54,370 nt of DNA from Opitutaceae bacterium (GCA_016794625.1 JAEUGY010000021.1:1-54370), one strand, 5' to 3'. Numbered from the stretch's first letter, positions 16,169 through 25,672 are shown. The notes: generated by a model not told the origin, from the sequence alone. Made by a program: numbers and translations.

Positions 16169-17782
16169 TCACTTCGCCGCGCCGGCGCCGAGCAGGATCT
16201 TGCGGATTTCGAGGTTGGTCGAGCGCCACTCGGACTCGGGCGGGAGCAGGCGGCGGGCGTTCTGGAGGTGGATCTCGGCCTCGGGGTTGTTGGACTGGAG
16301 GAGGACGAGGCCGAGCAGGTAATGCAGTTTGAAATTGGTGGGATCGAGCGCGAGGGCGCGGCGGTACTGGGCCTCGGCTTCGGCATAGCGGCCGAGGAGG
16401 GCGAGGCTGCTGGCGTGGTTGCCTACGGCACCCGGTCGGTCGGGCCAGGTGCGGGCGGCGCGGGCGTTGACCGCTTCGGCCGAGCGGTAGAAGCCCTGCT
16501 CTTCGAGGGAGGCGGCGAGGTTGAGGGTGATGGCGTAGGAGGCGCCTCCGATCTCGAGGGCGCGGCGGTATGCGGTTTCGCCGTCGGCCCAATGGGGCAG
16601 GTAGGCGTAGGTGTGGCAGGCCAGTCCGAGGGCAAAGGCGCCGAAGCCGCCGAGGAACGCGGGACGGAGGGGTTTGCCGTCGGGCCGGAGTGCACACTCC
16701 GCAAACGCCCCGAGGCCGAGGAGCAGGCCGATCATCGGGAGGTAAAGGTAACGGTCGGCGTGGCTCTGGCTGCCGACCTGGACCAGCCCGATCACCGGCA
16801 GCAAACCGAGGACGAACCACGCGCCGCCCAAAGCGAGCAGCGGGGCGCGGTTCCGATACACGCTGGCCCACAGGCCGCCGGCGAGCAGCAGGAGGAGTCC
16901 AATCAACGCCTGTGGCCAGTCGGGCGCGGGCGGCATCGCGTAAAACAGGCAAAGATCGCCCGGCCAGGCGAAGGTTTGCAGGTACGTGGCCACGGCCGCC
17001 CCGGCGTTGGCCAGGCGGTGGGGCAAGGTGAGGGCGTCGATCGAGGCGACAGCGCCCTGGCCTTGCTGGGCGAGGAACGTGATGACCGCTCCGGCCAGAC
17101 CGACCAAGGCCAGCGGGCCGATCCGCCGGAGGACCTGTCGACCCCAGGGCTGCCAGGGTGCGCCCGGGGTGCTCGAACGGAGCAGGAACTCATGGACAAG
17201 CAGGATGGCGGGCAGGACCACTCCCGACGCTTTGGCCATCAGGCTGAGGGCAAAGGTGAACGCGATCAGCGCGTCTCGCCGGGCCGTGGAGCCTTCGTTC
17301 GACGGACGCAGGTAAAGCAACACGGTCACCAGCAAAAAGCAGGTGCTGAGCTGGGTCTTGCGCTGGGAGAGCCAGGCGACCGATTCGACATTGGCCGGGT
17401 GGACTGCAAAGACGAGGGCCAGCACGGCGGCGACCGACCGGCAGAGGCCCAGCCGGGCCAGCACGAGGAAAACGAGCAGGCTGTTCAGCGCATGCCAGAA
17501 GGCATTTTCGATCATTTGCGCACCCGGTCGCCCGGAAAAGAGCGACTGGTCGGCCATGTGGCTCAGCCAGGTGAGCGGGTGCCAGTTCGCCGCGTCCGTG
17601 TTCGTGAAGGCCCAGAACGCGCCCTTCCAGGTCAACCCCTGCAGCACCCACGTGTTCTGCGTCACATAGAGCGCGTCATCGAACGCGATCGGCTGGTGGT
17701 GCGCGATCCGCCCGTAGAGGGCGAAGACGGCGAGCAGCAGGACCGCAGCTACGAGCGACGTGCGGGGGAAGGAACGCGACAC
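16169..17782 (-). CDS. TMTC-like multi-pass membrane protein with C-terminal TPRs
   Basis: The 537-residue protein begins with a signal-anchor (SLVAAVLLLAVFALYG) and has roughly ten hydrophobic helices up to residue ~400. An early acidic motif, FDDALYVTQN, and NWHPLTWLSHM are typical of the GT-C glycosyltransferase-like membrane proteins related to eukaryotic TMTC O-mannosyltransferases. Residues ~415-520 form TPR helices (AEAEAQYRRALALDPTNFKL). In bacteria such proteins are widespread but mostly uncharacterised. It follows the coiled-coil gene by 6 bp, so the two are one operon. Confidence 0.75.
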   Translation of the reverse strand: MSRSFPRTSLVAAVLLLAVFALYGRIAHHQPIAFDDALYVTQNTWVLQGLTWKGAFWAFTNTDAANWHPLTWLSHMADQSLFSGRPGAQMIENAFWHALNSLLVFLVLARLGLCRSVAAVLALVFAVHPANVESVAWLSQRKTQLSTCFLLVTVLLYLRPSNEGSTARRDALIAFTFALSLMAKASGVVLPAILLVHEFLLRSSTPGAPWQPWGRQVLRRIGPLALVGLAGAVITFLAQQGQGAVASIDALTLPHRLANAGAAVATYLQTFAWPGDLCLFYAMPPAPDWPQALIGLLLLLAGGLWASVYRNRAPLLALGGAWFVLGLLPVIGLVQVGSQSHADRYLYLPMIGLLLGLGAFAECALRPDGKPLRPAFLGGFGAFALGLACHTYAYLPHWADGETAYRRALEIGGASYAITLNLAASLEEQGFYRSAEAVNARAARTWPDRPGAVGNHASSLALLGRYAEAEAQYRRALALDPTNFKLHYLLGLVLLQSNNPEAEIHLQNARRLLPPESEWRSTNLEIRKILLGAGAAK

Positions 17783-17788
17783 AACAAA

Positions 17789-18556
17789 CTAGACCCGACG
17801 CGGACCGGGTTCCGGGGCCAGCGGGCGGTGGGATGGCACCGTGGTCACCACGTGCGTCGTATGCTCCAGGTCCTGGATGCGCTGCTCAATCCGTTCCAAG
17901 GTAGAGGCGAGGCGCTGATTGGACAGATTGACCGTGTGGTCCGACCGCGCGCCGGCCTCCAAGGGCAACCAACCCGCCTGCGCTTGGGCGAGCAGCTGCG
18001 GGTGTTTGCTCACCGCGTCAGCAATCCGATTCATGGCGCGACGCTGGTAGTGGGCCGTGAGGAAGGTGGCCAGCAGCACCGAAAAACCCACGGCGGCGGC
18101 GATCCAGAGGGCGATTTGGGTGGAGCGTTGCGCCGCCTCCTGCTGACGGAACAATTCGTATTCGGCTCGCGAGGCGTCCTCCGCCTGCCGCTTGTTGACG
18201 GCCGCGAGCGAGGCTTTGAGCGCCTCGAGCCGATCGTTGAGCGCCTGGGTCTGAGCCCGGGAACGTTCGTCGGCCTCGGCCCGCTGGGAGAGGAGCGCGG
18301 CCTGCGTGGCGCGCAGCTGATCCCGCACAGAGTAGTAGGCTTCCAGCAGCTCGGCGGGCGTCAGTTCCTCGCGCAGCGCCGACTTGGCGGCCAGCTGTGC
18401 GGCCGACGTGGCCGGACCCGCACCCACCGGCGGCGGCTGGGCGGCGGTTGAGGGTGTTCCCGGCGCCAGTTGGGCGGCGGCGACGCCGCTAAAGAGCGTG
18501 GCCAAAGCGGCCAGCGCGAACAGCCAAAGCCGGCGAAGCGGGGAGTGGGACGACAT
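17789..18556 (-). CDS. Membrane-anchored coiled-coil protein, paralogue of the TPR protein at 36.8 kb
   Basis: The 255-residue product has a signal peptide (LWLFALAALATLFSGVAAAQ), a motif ELLEAYYSVRDQLRATQAAL, a coiled coil to ~residue 135, one membrane helix (ALWIAAAVGFSVLLATFL) and a short C-terminal helix containing LSNQRLASTLERIEQRIQDL. The same order and near-identical motifs (ELLKAYLQVRDQLHATQLAV; QSNQRLLTVIDRLERRVIEL) occur in the protein encoded at 36806, which carries its own TPRs. Here the TPRs lie in the adjacent TMTC-like protein. Start 18556 is chosen to put the signal peptide first. Function unknown. Confidence 0.7.
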   Translation of the reverse strand: MSSHSPLRRLWLFALAALATLFSGVAAAQLAPGTPSTAAQPPPVGAGPATSAAQLAAKSALREELTPAELLEAYYSVRDQLRATQAALLSQRAEADERSRAQTQALNDRLEALKASLAAVNKRQAEDASRAEYELFRQQEAAQRSTQIALWIAAAVGFSVLLATFLTAHYQRRAMNRIADAVSKHPQLLAQAQAGWLPLEAGARSDHTVNLSNQRLASTLERIEQRIQDLEHTTHVVTTVPSHRPLAPEPGPRRV

Positions 18557-18912
18557 GGGACCGGTGGGTTCAGGCTCTGTCCGCGATACGGGGTTTGTCA
18601 ATCAGGCAAGGCGCCCGGTGCGTGAAGGTGTGCGCGGGTGGTCGACGAAAGCGAGACTGTTCCCAGATGAAAAAGAGTCGCGTCCGGCCGGTCGCGCCGA
18701 GCGAGGAATCCACGGGCGGCCGCGCCGCAGGCCCGCCGGTGGGCGGCGAAATTCAGGAATCATGGGATTAACCATTGACCGGATACGAGTCGGCCTTTGT
18801 CGTTGGTGCAACGCATTGCCGTGGCGAACGTTTTGGGGTCCCGACCGGGACCGCGCTCGAACCCCCCATTCTGGCGCAACGTCCAGACCCTTCACCACGG
18901 GGCGTTTTTTCA
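18557..18912. other. Divergent spacer between coiled-coil and RCC1 genes
   Basis: About 356 bp that should carry both promoters. A perfect 6-bp stem GGTCCC-GACC-GGGACC lies at 18837-18852. A TTGACC box is near 18777, but no convincing -10 follows. No gene is seen. Confidence 0.4.
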
Positions 18913-21834
18913 ATGATGCGATTCCTTTTGTCCGGTGGCTGGAGATGGGCGCTCGTGCTGGGATGCCTGGCTGGGCGGGTATCGGCGGCCGAGAACCAAC
19001 TGTTTGTCCAAGGCAATGCGGTCTACGGGCAACTGGCACTTGGGTCGGTCGGCTACTTCACGACGCCCAAGGTCATTGTGCAAGGGGTGACCCAGGCCAG
19101 CGCCGGGCTGTACCACAGCGCGTTCGTGAAGACCGACGGCACGCTTTGGACCATGGGCGACAATTTCGAGGGCCGGCTGGGGGATGGCACCACCGTGTCA
19201 AAGGCGGCGCCGGTTCAGGTGGCGACGTCGGTGGTCCGGGTGGCGGCCGGTGGGTTCCATACGCTGTTTTTGAAGACCGACAAGACGCTGTGGGGCATGG
19301 GATCAAATTTCACCGGACAGCTTGGTGGAGGGAACAACACGGATCGCACCACGCCGGTCTTGATTGCGACCGACGTCGCCGAATTCGCGGCCGGCTATGG
19401 TCACACGCTCTATGTTAAAACCGACGGCACGCTCTGGGGCATGGGAGCCAACTCGGCGGGCCAGCTTGGTTTGAATTCCACCACCGATCGCAATACCGCC
19501 ACCCAGATCACCACGGGCGTCGCCCGGGTGGCTGCCGGGTATTCGCACTCCGCCTTCGTCAAGACCGATGGCGTCCTCTGGTTGATGGGCGACAACAGCG
19601 CGGGCCAGATCGGCGGCTTGGTCTCGGGCCGCCTCGTGCCCACCCTTCTGACGGGCACGGTGGCTGACGTGGCAGCCGGGGCTTACCATACGGTTTTCCT
19701 GCGGACCAACGGGACGGCCGTGACGCTCGGTGACAACAGCTCCGGTCAGCTCGGTGACGGAACCTTTAACAACCGCATCACCCCTTACAACCTGGCGACG
19801 GACGTTGCCAAGATCGCCGCCGGCGGGTTTGGAACGGCTTACATCCGCACGGATGGCACCTTGTGGAAGGTGGGCGGCAACCGCATCGGTCAGCTCGGTG
19901 ACGGCTCGACGCAGAATCGGGCGACGGCGGTTCAGGTGGCGACCAATGTCGCCCAGGCGGCCTGCGGCGACGCGCAGAGCTTTTATGTGCGCAACGACGG
20001 CGTCATGTGGGGGTCGGGCGCGAGCGCCTATGGTCAGCTTGGTGACGGGGTGGCGGCCTTTCGCGACTCGCCCACGTTTGTCACCACCTCGGTCGTGCAG
20101 ACCTCGGCCAGCACGGATGCGACGTATTTCGTAAAAAGTGACGGCTCGCTCTGGGCCGCGGGGTCAAATTCCGAGGGACAACTCGGCGATGGCACGAGGA
20201 CGGACCGCGGGGCTCCGGTGCAGGTGGCGATCGGCGTCGCGCGGGTGGCGGCCGGCTATGGGCACGCCCTCTTTGTGAAAACCGATGGCACCCTGTGGGG
20301 CATGGGCGTGAATTCGACCGGCCAGCTTGGTGACGGCACCACGACGGACCGACTGATTCCGGTGCAGGTGGCGACGGGCGTTGGCACGGGCCCGGGCCAG
20401 GTGGTGGCCGGCGGCTATCACAGCCTGTTCATCAAGACCGATGGCACCCTGTGGTCGATGGGTTCGAACGTCGATGGCGGACTGGGCGACGGCACGCGGA
20501 CCAACCGTTCTTCGCCCGTGCAGGTGGCAACCGGCGTGACCTTTGTGGCGGCGGGTTCGCAGCACAGCCATTTCGTCAAATCCGACGGTACCCTCTGGTC
20601 CATGGGATCCAATTTCAATGGCGTGCTCGGGGATGGCACCAACACCCGCAAATCGACCCCCGTGCAGGTGGCGACCGGCGTGGCGCGCGTGTACTCCGGG
20701 GCATCGATCGGATCCGATTCATCGTCGCACAGCCTGTTCATCAAGACCGACGGCACCCTCTGGGCCATGGGCAACAATGGTTATGGCCAGCTTGGTGACG
20801 GCACCTATACCGACCGCAATGCGCCGGTGCAGGTGGCGACCGGGGTGACCCAGGCGGCGGTCGGAGGTTACCATTCCCTCTTCATCAAGACCGACGGCAC
20901 CCTCTGGGGCGTCGGAGCGAATTTCTCGGCCCAACTGGCCGCGGGTTCGGGCGCGGACCGGCTCGCGCCGGTGCAACTGGCGAGCAACGTGACCGCGGTG
21001 TCGGCGGGTTACGCCCACACCGTGATGATCCGCCAGACCGATGCGCGCATGACCAATCTGGCCGTGCGCAGCAATGCCGGCACCGGTGCGCAGACCCTGA
21101 TCGTCGGCCTGGCGGTCGGGGGAAGCGGGCAGAAGCCGCTCGTGGTGCGCGGAGTCGGACCCACCCTCGCGACCTTTGGCGTGCCCGGCGCGCTGGCTGA
21201 TCCCCAGGTGCGACTCTTCAATTCCAACAGCGTGCAGCTCCAGGAGAATAACGACTGGGGTGGTTCGACGGCGCTGGTGAATGCGTTTGCCGCGGCCGGA
21301 GCGTTTGCCCTGCCGACGACGTCGAAGGATGCGGCCCTGCTGCCCAGCCTCGCGGTCGGGGGGTACACGGTCCATGTCACCTCGACGGCTGGCACCGGGG
21401 TGGCGCTGATGGAGGCGTTTGATACCGAGCCCCTCAGCAGTTCGGCCCGGCTGGTCAATGTGTCCACCCGGACCCAGGTCGGCAGCGGTGCGGACATCCT
21501 GATCCTCGGCCTGACCATCACTGGCAACGGTCCCAAGACGCTGCTCATCCGGGCGATCGGACCAACCCTGGCGAACTTCGGGGTCGGCGGCGTGCTGGCC
21601 GATCCGCAGATGGATGTGTACTCCGGTTCGACCCGCATTTCGGGCAACGACAACTGGGGCGGCAGCCCCGCCCTGATCGCGGCCTTCCAGACGTACGGCG
21701 CGTTTTCGCTCCTGCCCAGCACCCGCGACGCCGCGCTCGTGACCTCGCTGCCGCCCGGCGGCTACACCGTGCAGGTCCGCGGCGTCGGCGACACCACCGG
21801 GGTGGCCTTGGTGGAAGTGTATGAATTGCCGTAG
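18913..21834 (+). CDS. Secreted RCC1-repeat protein with duplicated C-terminal module
   Basis: Start 18913 (or the ATG 3 bp later) gives a signal peptide ending VSAAE. Fourteen ~50-residue RCC1-type repeats follow, each with a core like TLWGMGANSAGQLG, and should fold as one or two beta-propellers. The last ~260 residues are two copies of a ~125-residue module (LVNVSTRTQVGSGADILILG through GVGDTTGVALVEVYELP). The same paired module ends the amidase at 32.4-35.3 kb, so it is probably a surface-sorting or attachment domain. Likely an extracellular binding protein; the ligand is unknown. The stop is followed by a 20-unit heptamer tract and a long hairpin. Confidence 0.85.
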   Translation: MMRFLLSGGWRWALVLGCLAGRVSAAENQLFVQGNAVYGQLALGSVGYFTTPKVIVQGVTQASAGLYHSAFVKTDGTLWTMGDNFEGRLGDGTTVSKAAPVQVATSVVRVAAGGFHTLFLKTDKTLWGMGSNFTGQLGGGNNTDRTTPVLIATDVAEFAAGYGHTLYVKTDGTLWGMGANSAGQLGLNSTTDRNTATQITTGVARVAAGYSHSAFVKTDGVLWLMGDNSAGQIGGLVSGRLVPTLLTGTVADVAAGAYHTVFLRTNGTAVTLGDNSSGQLGDGTFNNRITPYNLATDVAKIAAGGFGTAYIRTDGTLWKVGGNRIGQLGDGSTQNRATAVQVATNVAQAACGDAQSFYVRNDGVMWGSGASAYGQLGDGVAAFRDSPTFVTTSVVQTSASTDATYFVKSDGSLWAAGSNSEGQLGDGTRTDRGAPVQVAIGVARVAAGYGHALFVKTDGTLWGMGVNSTGQLGDGTTTDRLIPVQVATGVGTGPGQVVAGGYHSLFIKTDGTLWSMGSNVDGGLGDGTRTNRSSPVQVATGVTFVAAGSQHSHFVKSDGTLWSMGSNFNGVLGDGTNTRKSTPVQVATGVARVYSGASIGSDSSSHSLFIKTDGTLWAMGNNGYGQLGDGTYTDRNAPVQVATGVTQAAVGGYHSLFIKTDGTLWGVGANFSAQLAAGSGADRLAPVQLASNVTAVSAGYAHTVMIRQTDARMTNLAVRSNAGTGAQTLIVGLAVGGSGQKPLVVRGVGPTLATFGVPGALADPQVRLFNSNSVQLQENNDWGGSTALVNAFAAAGAFALPTTSKDAALLPSLAVGGYTVHVTSTAGTGVALMEAFDTEPLSSSARLVNVSTRTQVGSGADILILGLTITGNGPKTLLIRAIGPTLANFGVGGVLADPQMDVYSGSTRISGNDNWGGSPALIAAFQTYGAFSLLPSTRDAALVTSLPPGGYTVQVRGVGDTTGVALVEVYELP

Positions 21835-21858
21835 GACGAGTCCCGTTTGGCAGGGGGG

Positions 21859-21998
21859 GATCTGGGATCTGAAATTTGAAATTTGAGATCTGAGATCTGA
21901 GATCTGGAATCTGAGATCTGAGATTTGAAATCTGAGATCTGAGATCTGAAATCTGAAATCTGAGATTTGAGATTTGAAATCTGAGATTTGAAATTCGA
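21859..21998 (+). repeat. 20 x 7-bp tandem repeat (RATYTGA)
   Basis: Exactly 140 bp can be cut into 20 heptamers such as GATCTGA, AATCTGA, GATTTGA and AATTTGA. It begins 25 bp after the RCC1 stop and ends at the first base of an 18-bp-stem hairpin. TGA in a 7-bp period gives stops in all three plus frames. The reverse strand is an open frame of FKSQISD-like heptads, which I regard as a by-product. Confidence 0.9.
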
Positions 21999-22035
21999 AA
22001 ACCAGGCCCTCCGGCCCGCCGGAGGGCCTGGTTTT
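21998..22035. terminator. Perfect 18-bp stem hairpin terminator
   Basis: AAAACCAGGCCCTCCGGC, 2 nt (CC), then the exact complement ending in TTTT. On the plus strand this is a strong intrinsic terminator for the RCC1 gene; the flanking A- and T-runs would let it act in both directions. Confidence 0.8.
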
Positions 22036-22083
22036 CGGAGCTGCTGGCTTGCGGGGGCGTGGGGGAGGGGGTCAGGGTGAGGC

Positions 22084-23238
22084 ATGTCTACATCGCTTCC
22101 TTCGCTCAGTCGGCGCCATTGGCTCACGTCGGCGGGCACGGCCCTCGCGGGACTCGCGGTGGCGGGCCGGTTCCTCAACGAGGAGATGCGCGCGCAGGCC
22201 CTGACCCCGGAGCGCCTGGCGGCGGTGACGCCGGGCAAGGTGCGACTTTCGCTCAATGAAAACCCGTTCGGCCCTTCGCCGGCGGCGCTGGAGGCGATGC
22301 AGCGGCACCTCGCGGCCGGGAAGTCATGCCGGTATCCCTACCTCGAAACCGGCGAACTCGTCGAGTTGATCGCCCGCAAGGAGGGCGTCAGTCCGGAACA
22401 CATCGTGCTCGGCGTGGGCTCCGGCGAAATCCTCGAGACGGTGGCGTTGCATTTCGGTCTGGCGAAAGGCGAGGTCCTCTATGCGACTCCCGGATATCTC
22501 CAGCTCCCGCGCGCAATGGAGGCGGTGGGCGGCCGGGCGGTGGGGGTGCCGGTGACGCCGGCGGGTGAACACGACCTCGAGGCGATGGCAGCGCAGGTCA
22601 GCCCCGCCACCTCCATTGTGTATCTGGCCAACCCCCACAACCCCACTGGCACCACGGTGGACGCGGCGGCGCTGCGGTCCTTCATCCGCGAGGTGTCGCC
22701 GAAGGCCTTTGTCTTCGTCGACGAGGCCTACCTCGACATCGCCGACAATTACAACAGCCGCACCGTGGTCGGCCTGGTCAACGCGGACCGCCCCCTGCTG
22801 GTCGCCCGCACCTTCTCCAAGATCTACGGACTGGCCGGGCTCCGGATCGGCTATGGCGTGACCTCGCCCCGATTTGCGGCGGTGCTCCGCAACTACGCGA
22901 TCGGCTCGCTGGCCGGGCCGGCCACCGTGGCAGCCATCGCCAGCCTGAAGGACGACGGTTTCGTCGCGCGCACCCGCGACAAGATCGTGGCCGAGCGCCA
23001 GAAACTCCTCGACCTGCTGCGCGAACTCGGCCGCGCCTATGCGGAACCGCAGACCAACTTTGTTTTCTTCAACGCGGGGCGCCCCCACGCCGAGGTCTTC
23101 CGGCGCATGCAGGCCGAGGGCGTGACGGTTGCGCGGGCGTTTCCGCCGTTGACCGACTGGGTGCGCATCACAATCGGCCTGCCGGAAGAAAACGAAAAGG
23201 CGCGGGCGGCGCTGCGCAAGGTGCTGACGACCGCCTGA
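22084..23238 (+). CDS. Tat-exported class I/II aminotransferase, HisC-like
   Basis: The 384-residue protein begins with a twin-arginine signal (SRRHWLTSAGTALAGLAVAG, Arg10-Arg11). It is then a fold-type I PLP enzyme related to histidinol-phosphate aminotransferase: LSLNENPFGPSP (55-66), NPHNPTGT (183-190), VDEAYLD (212-218), PLP lysine K246 in FSKIYGLAGLRIGYG. All main cofactor residues are present. HisC itself is cytosolic, so a Tat-exported relative probably acts on an amino acid or amine in the periplasm, with PLP loaded before export; the substrate is unknown. It lies 48 bp after the RCC1 terminator and converges on the REC-HD-GYP gene. Confidence 0.85.
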   Translation: MSTSLPSLSRRHWLTSAGTALAGLAVAGRFLNEEMRAQALTPERLAAVTPGKVRLSLNENPFGPSPAALEAMQRHLAAGKSCRYPYLETGELVELIARKEGVSPEHIVLGVGSGEILETVALHFGLAKGEVLYATPGYLQLPRAMEAVGGRAVGVPVTPAGEHDLEAMAAQVSPATSIVYLANPHNPTGTTVDAAALRSFIREVSPKAFVFVDEAYLDIADNYNSRTVVGLVNADRPLLVARTFSKIYGLAGLRIGYGVTSPRFAAVLRNYAIGSLAGPATVAAIASLKDDGFVARTRDKIVAERQKLLDLLRELGRAYAEPQTNFVFFNAGRPHAEVFRRMQAEGVTVARAFPPLTDWVRITIGLPEENEKARAALRKVLTTA

Positions 23239-23247
23239 GGCGAGGGT

Positions 23248-24405
23248 TCAGCCCTCGAGGTGTTCGATGAGGAACGGCTCCACCAGAGGGTTGAGGTGGG
23301 CGAAGTTCTTCACGCGCTGAATGTGCAGGTCGGTCAGCCGGGTGCCGGCGGAGAGCACGACCATGCCGTCGCGCGTCGTGATGTCGGCGAGCAGGATCAT
23401 GCCGGATCCGAGCGTGGTGAGCGTGGCCTGCTGCGGACCGGTGCCGGTGAGCGGGGCGGGCTTGGCCTGCAGCTCGGGCAGTCCGGCGTAGAGTGCGAGC
23501 ACGATCTCGGGATCATACCGCTCGGGTCCCTGCTTGAGCAGTCCGATGGCCGCGGCGGGTGAGGTGCCCTTCTGGCGCAGGGCCAGCAGCGCCTTGATCG
23601 CGTGCAGCGCCCGCGCCGCGATCGGAATGTCGCGACCGGCGCGCGAGTCGGCCGGAAATCCGGAACCATCGACATGCTTGTCCTGATACAGCACCGCCTC
23701 GACCACGGCGTCGATCCGCGGAATGTGATGCAGCAGACGGGCGGAGAACTCCGGCACCCGCTCGACCAGCCGCCGTTCCGCCTCGGTCAGGCTCTGGTGC
23801 AGCTTGAGTTTTTCGTTCAGCGCGGGCGGCAGCGTGGCGCGGCCGATGTCGGCGAGCAGGGCGGCGATTTCGAAGGTCCAGGCGGGCTGGCGCAGCGCAA
23901 GGGCAACACTGCGCGCGACGCGGCGTCGGAGCTGGGCCTCGCCGAAGGCCTGCCAGTCGAGGATGCCGAGGATGTCGGTCAGGCACTGGATGGCGCCGTT
24001 CAACGTGCCTTCGAGCAGCTGCTTTTCCGCGGTGACCAGCCGGTATTGGGCCAGGCCGTCGCGCAGGGCGGTGGCGATGTCCGCCTCCGGGCAGGGTTTG
24101 AGCATGAGGCGGAAAATGGCGGCCTGATTGACCGAGTTGATCGCGTCGCTCATGTCGGCGTGGCCCGAGATCATCATGCGCACCGCGTCAGGGCGGACCT
24201 CGCGCGCGGCACGCAGGAAGGCGATGCCGTCCATGCCCGGCATTTTGAGGTCGGTGAGAATGAGGGCGACGTCGCGCTTGCGCACGATCTCCAGCGCCGG
24301 TTCCGGTCCCTCGGCCGTGACCAGGTTGAACTGGTCTCCGAGGTTGCGCTGATAGGATCGCAGGATGAGGGGCTCGTCGTCGACGGCGAGGATGAGGTCG
24401 GTCAT
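23248..24405 (-). CDS. Response regulator with degenerate HD-GYP output domain
   Basis: The 385-residue protein has a REC domain (~1-125, LILAVDDEP, phospho-Asp in LTDLKMPGMDG, KP pair in LKPCPE) followed by an HD-GYP-like domain (~150-310). The HD motif reads LLADIGR instead of LLHDIGK, and the later signature reads DKHVDGSGFP instead of HHERxDGxGYP. Several metal ligands are therefore lost, and c-di-GMP hydrolysis is unlikely; binding or protein interaction is more plausible. It is the last gene of a four-gene signalling operon, 46 bp after the REC-HDOD gene. Confidence 0.8.
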   Translation of the reverse strand: MTDLILAVDDEPLILRSYQRNLGDQFNLVTAEGPEPALEIVRKRDVALILTDLKMPGMDGIAFLRAAREVRPDAVRMMISGHADMSDAINSVNQAAIFRLMLKPCPEADIATALRDGLAQYRLVTAEKQLLEGTLNGAIQCLTDILGILDWQAFGEAQLRRRVARSVALALRQPAWTFEIAALLADIGRATLPPALNEKLKLHQSLTEAERRLVERVPEFSARLLHHIPRIDAVVEAVLYQDKHVDGSGFPADSRAGRDIPIAARALHAIKALLALRQKGTSPAAAIGLLKQGPERYDPEIVLALYAGLPELQAKPAPLTGTGPQQATLTTLGSGMILLADITTRDGMVVLSAGTRLTDLHIQRVKNFAHLNPLVEPFLIEHLEG

Positions 24406-24451
24406 GGTCGGGAAAGGAGTTGGGGTCGGGGAAGGAGCGAAGAAAAACGGT

Positions 24452-25672
24452 TCAGCGGGCGGCGACGGCCAGATCGGAGACGCAGTCGCGCCAGGCCGGG
24501 ATGCGCGCGTCCAGGCCGAGGGCGCGCAGGTAGTCGAGGTTGAGGCCGCTCGTGGGCACTCCAGGAATGGTGCGCAGATGTTCCCCCGCGAGGGCGTGGG
24601 CGGCGTGCACCACGGCGAGGGGGCCTGGCTCCGGGTTGGACCACGGAGGGCCGGCCGTGTGCAGGGCGACCGCCTCGACGATCGGATGCGGCAGACCCCA
24701 AAGACCGAGCAGGTAGCCGCCGACCTGGCCGTGCGTGGCGCCGTACACCTCCTGTTCGAAACGACCCAGCGGGAGCGACTGCGCCCGCGCCAGCTCGATC
24801 ACCCGGGCGAGCTGTTCGGGCATGTTCTCGGCCAGCACGAGCAGACCGCAGTTGTGCAGCAGCCCGGCCGTGAACGCCTCCTCCTGGGCGGCCGGTGACC
24901 AACGCTCGGTGTGCGCGATGGCCTTGGCGGCGGCGGCGGTCAGGGTGGCCTGGCGGCTCATGGACTCGCTGTGCAGGCCGGCCTTTTCCAAATGCGGACA
25001 ACACTCAAACACGTGCACGCTCAGCACCAGCGCCTTGAGAATGTCGACGCCCAGGTACTGCACGGCTTCGTTCGCGGTGGAAATGGAGTGACCGATGCCG
25101 AAGAACGCGGAGTTCACCAGCTTCAGCAGCTTGGCCGTCATGGCGATGTCCTCCTGCACAATCATGCCGATATGCGCCAGCTCGGTGCGGGGGGTCGCGA
25201 GTGCGGCGAGGATTTTTCCATAGAGATCGGGCCGGCTCGGCAGGCGATTGAGACGGGCCACCAGATTGCGCACGGGATCCGACTGCACCATGGACTGCAG
25301 TGCGAGCAGGCGCTCGATGGTCGAGATCAGCAGCGCGGGCTCGCAGGGCTTGCTCAGGTACTGATGCGCGGTGCCCACGCACTGCATGACCAGATCGTGG
25401 TCCGCATGGCCGGACAGCACCACCCGGGTCACACCCGGGTAGCTCCGCACGACTTCGTTGAGCAGTTGGGCGCCGTTCATGCCGGGCATGAGCATATCGG
25501 TGACGATGACGTCGCAGGTTTCGCGATCGAGGAACGCGAGGGCATCCTCGCCGCGGTGGACGAAGGTCATGTCCCAGACGTCCGTCTGCTCACTCAGGGA
25601 GCGTTCCAGGCCACGCAGGACCATGGGTTCGTCGTCGACGAAGAGAATGCGATGCAGGCGGGTGCTAGTCAT
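24452..25672 (-). CDS. REC-HDOD response regulator
   Basis: The 406-residue protein has an N-terminal REC domain (RILFVDDEP, phospho-Asp in VTDMLMPGMNG, KPCEP) and an HDOD domain (~150-350) with the typical run VQEDIAMTAKLLKLVNSAFF and GLLHNCGLLVL. HDOD proteins are usually non-catalytic signalling outputs in two-component networks. Its start overlaps the end of the upstream kinase by 8 bp (ATGACTAG), so it is translationally coupled and probably a direct partner of that kinase. Confidence 0.85.
   Translation of the reverse strand: MTSTRLHRILFVDDEPMVLRGLERSLSEQTDVWDMTFVHRGEDALAFLDRETCDVIVTDMLMPGMNGAQLLNEVVRSYPGVTRVVLSGHADHDLVMQCVGTAHQYLSKPCEPALLISTIERLLALQSMVQSDPVRNLVARLNRLPSRPDLYGKILAALATPRTELAHIGMIVQEDIAMTAKLLKLVNSAFFGIGHSISTANEAVQYLGVDILKALVLSVHVFECCPHLEKAGLHSESMSRQATLTAAAAKAIAHTERWSPAAQEEAFTAGLLHNCGLLVLAENMPEQLARVIELARAQSLPLGRFEQEVYGATHGQVGGYLLGLWGLPHPIVEAVALHTAGPPWSNPEPGPLAVVHAAHALAGEHLRTIPGVPTSGLNLDYLRALGLDARIPAWRDCVSDLAVAAR

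Noticed and set aside
16268..18451. Plus-strand ORF of 727 codons opposite the TMTC-like and coiled-coil genes
   Set aside because: Low-complexity Gly/Glu/Arg composition, antisense to two genes with clear features.
21762..22256. Minus-strand ORF with FKSQISD-like heptads
   Set aside because: It only reads through the 7-bp tandem repeat on the strand that lacks stops, and overlaps the RCC1 stop, the terminator hairpin and the aminotransferase start.
23241..23257. Hairpin CGAGGG-TTCAG-CCCTCG between convergent genes
   Set aside because: Only a 6-bp stem without a T-run, and part of it is coding for the minus-strand gene end; too weak to call a terminator.
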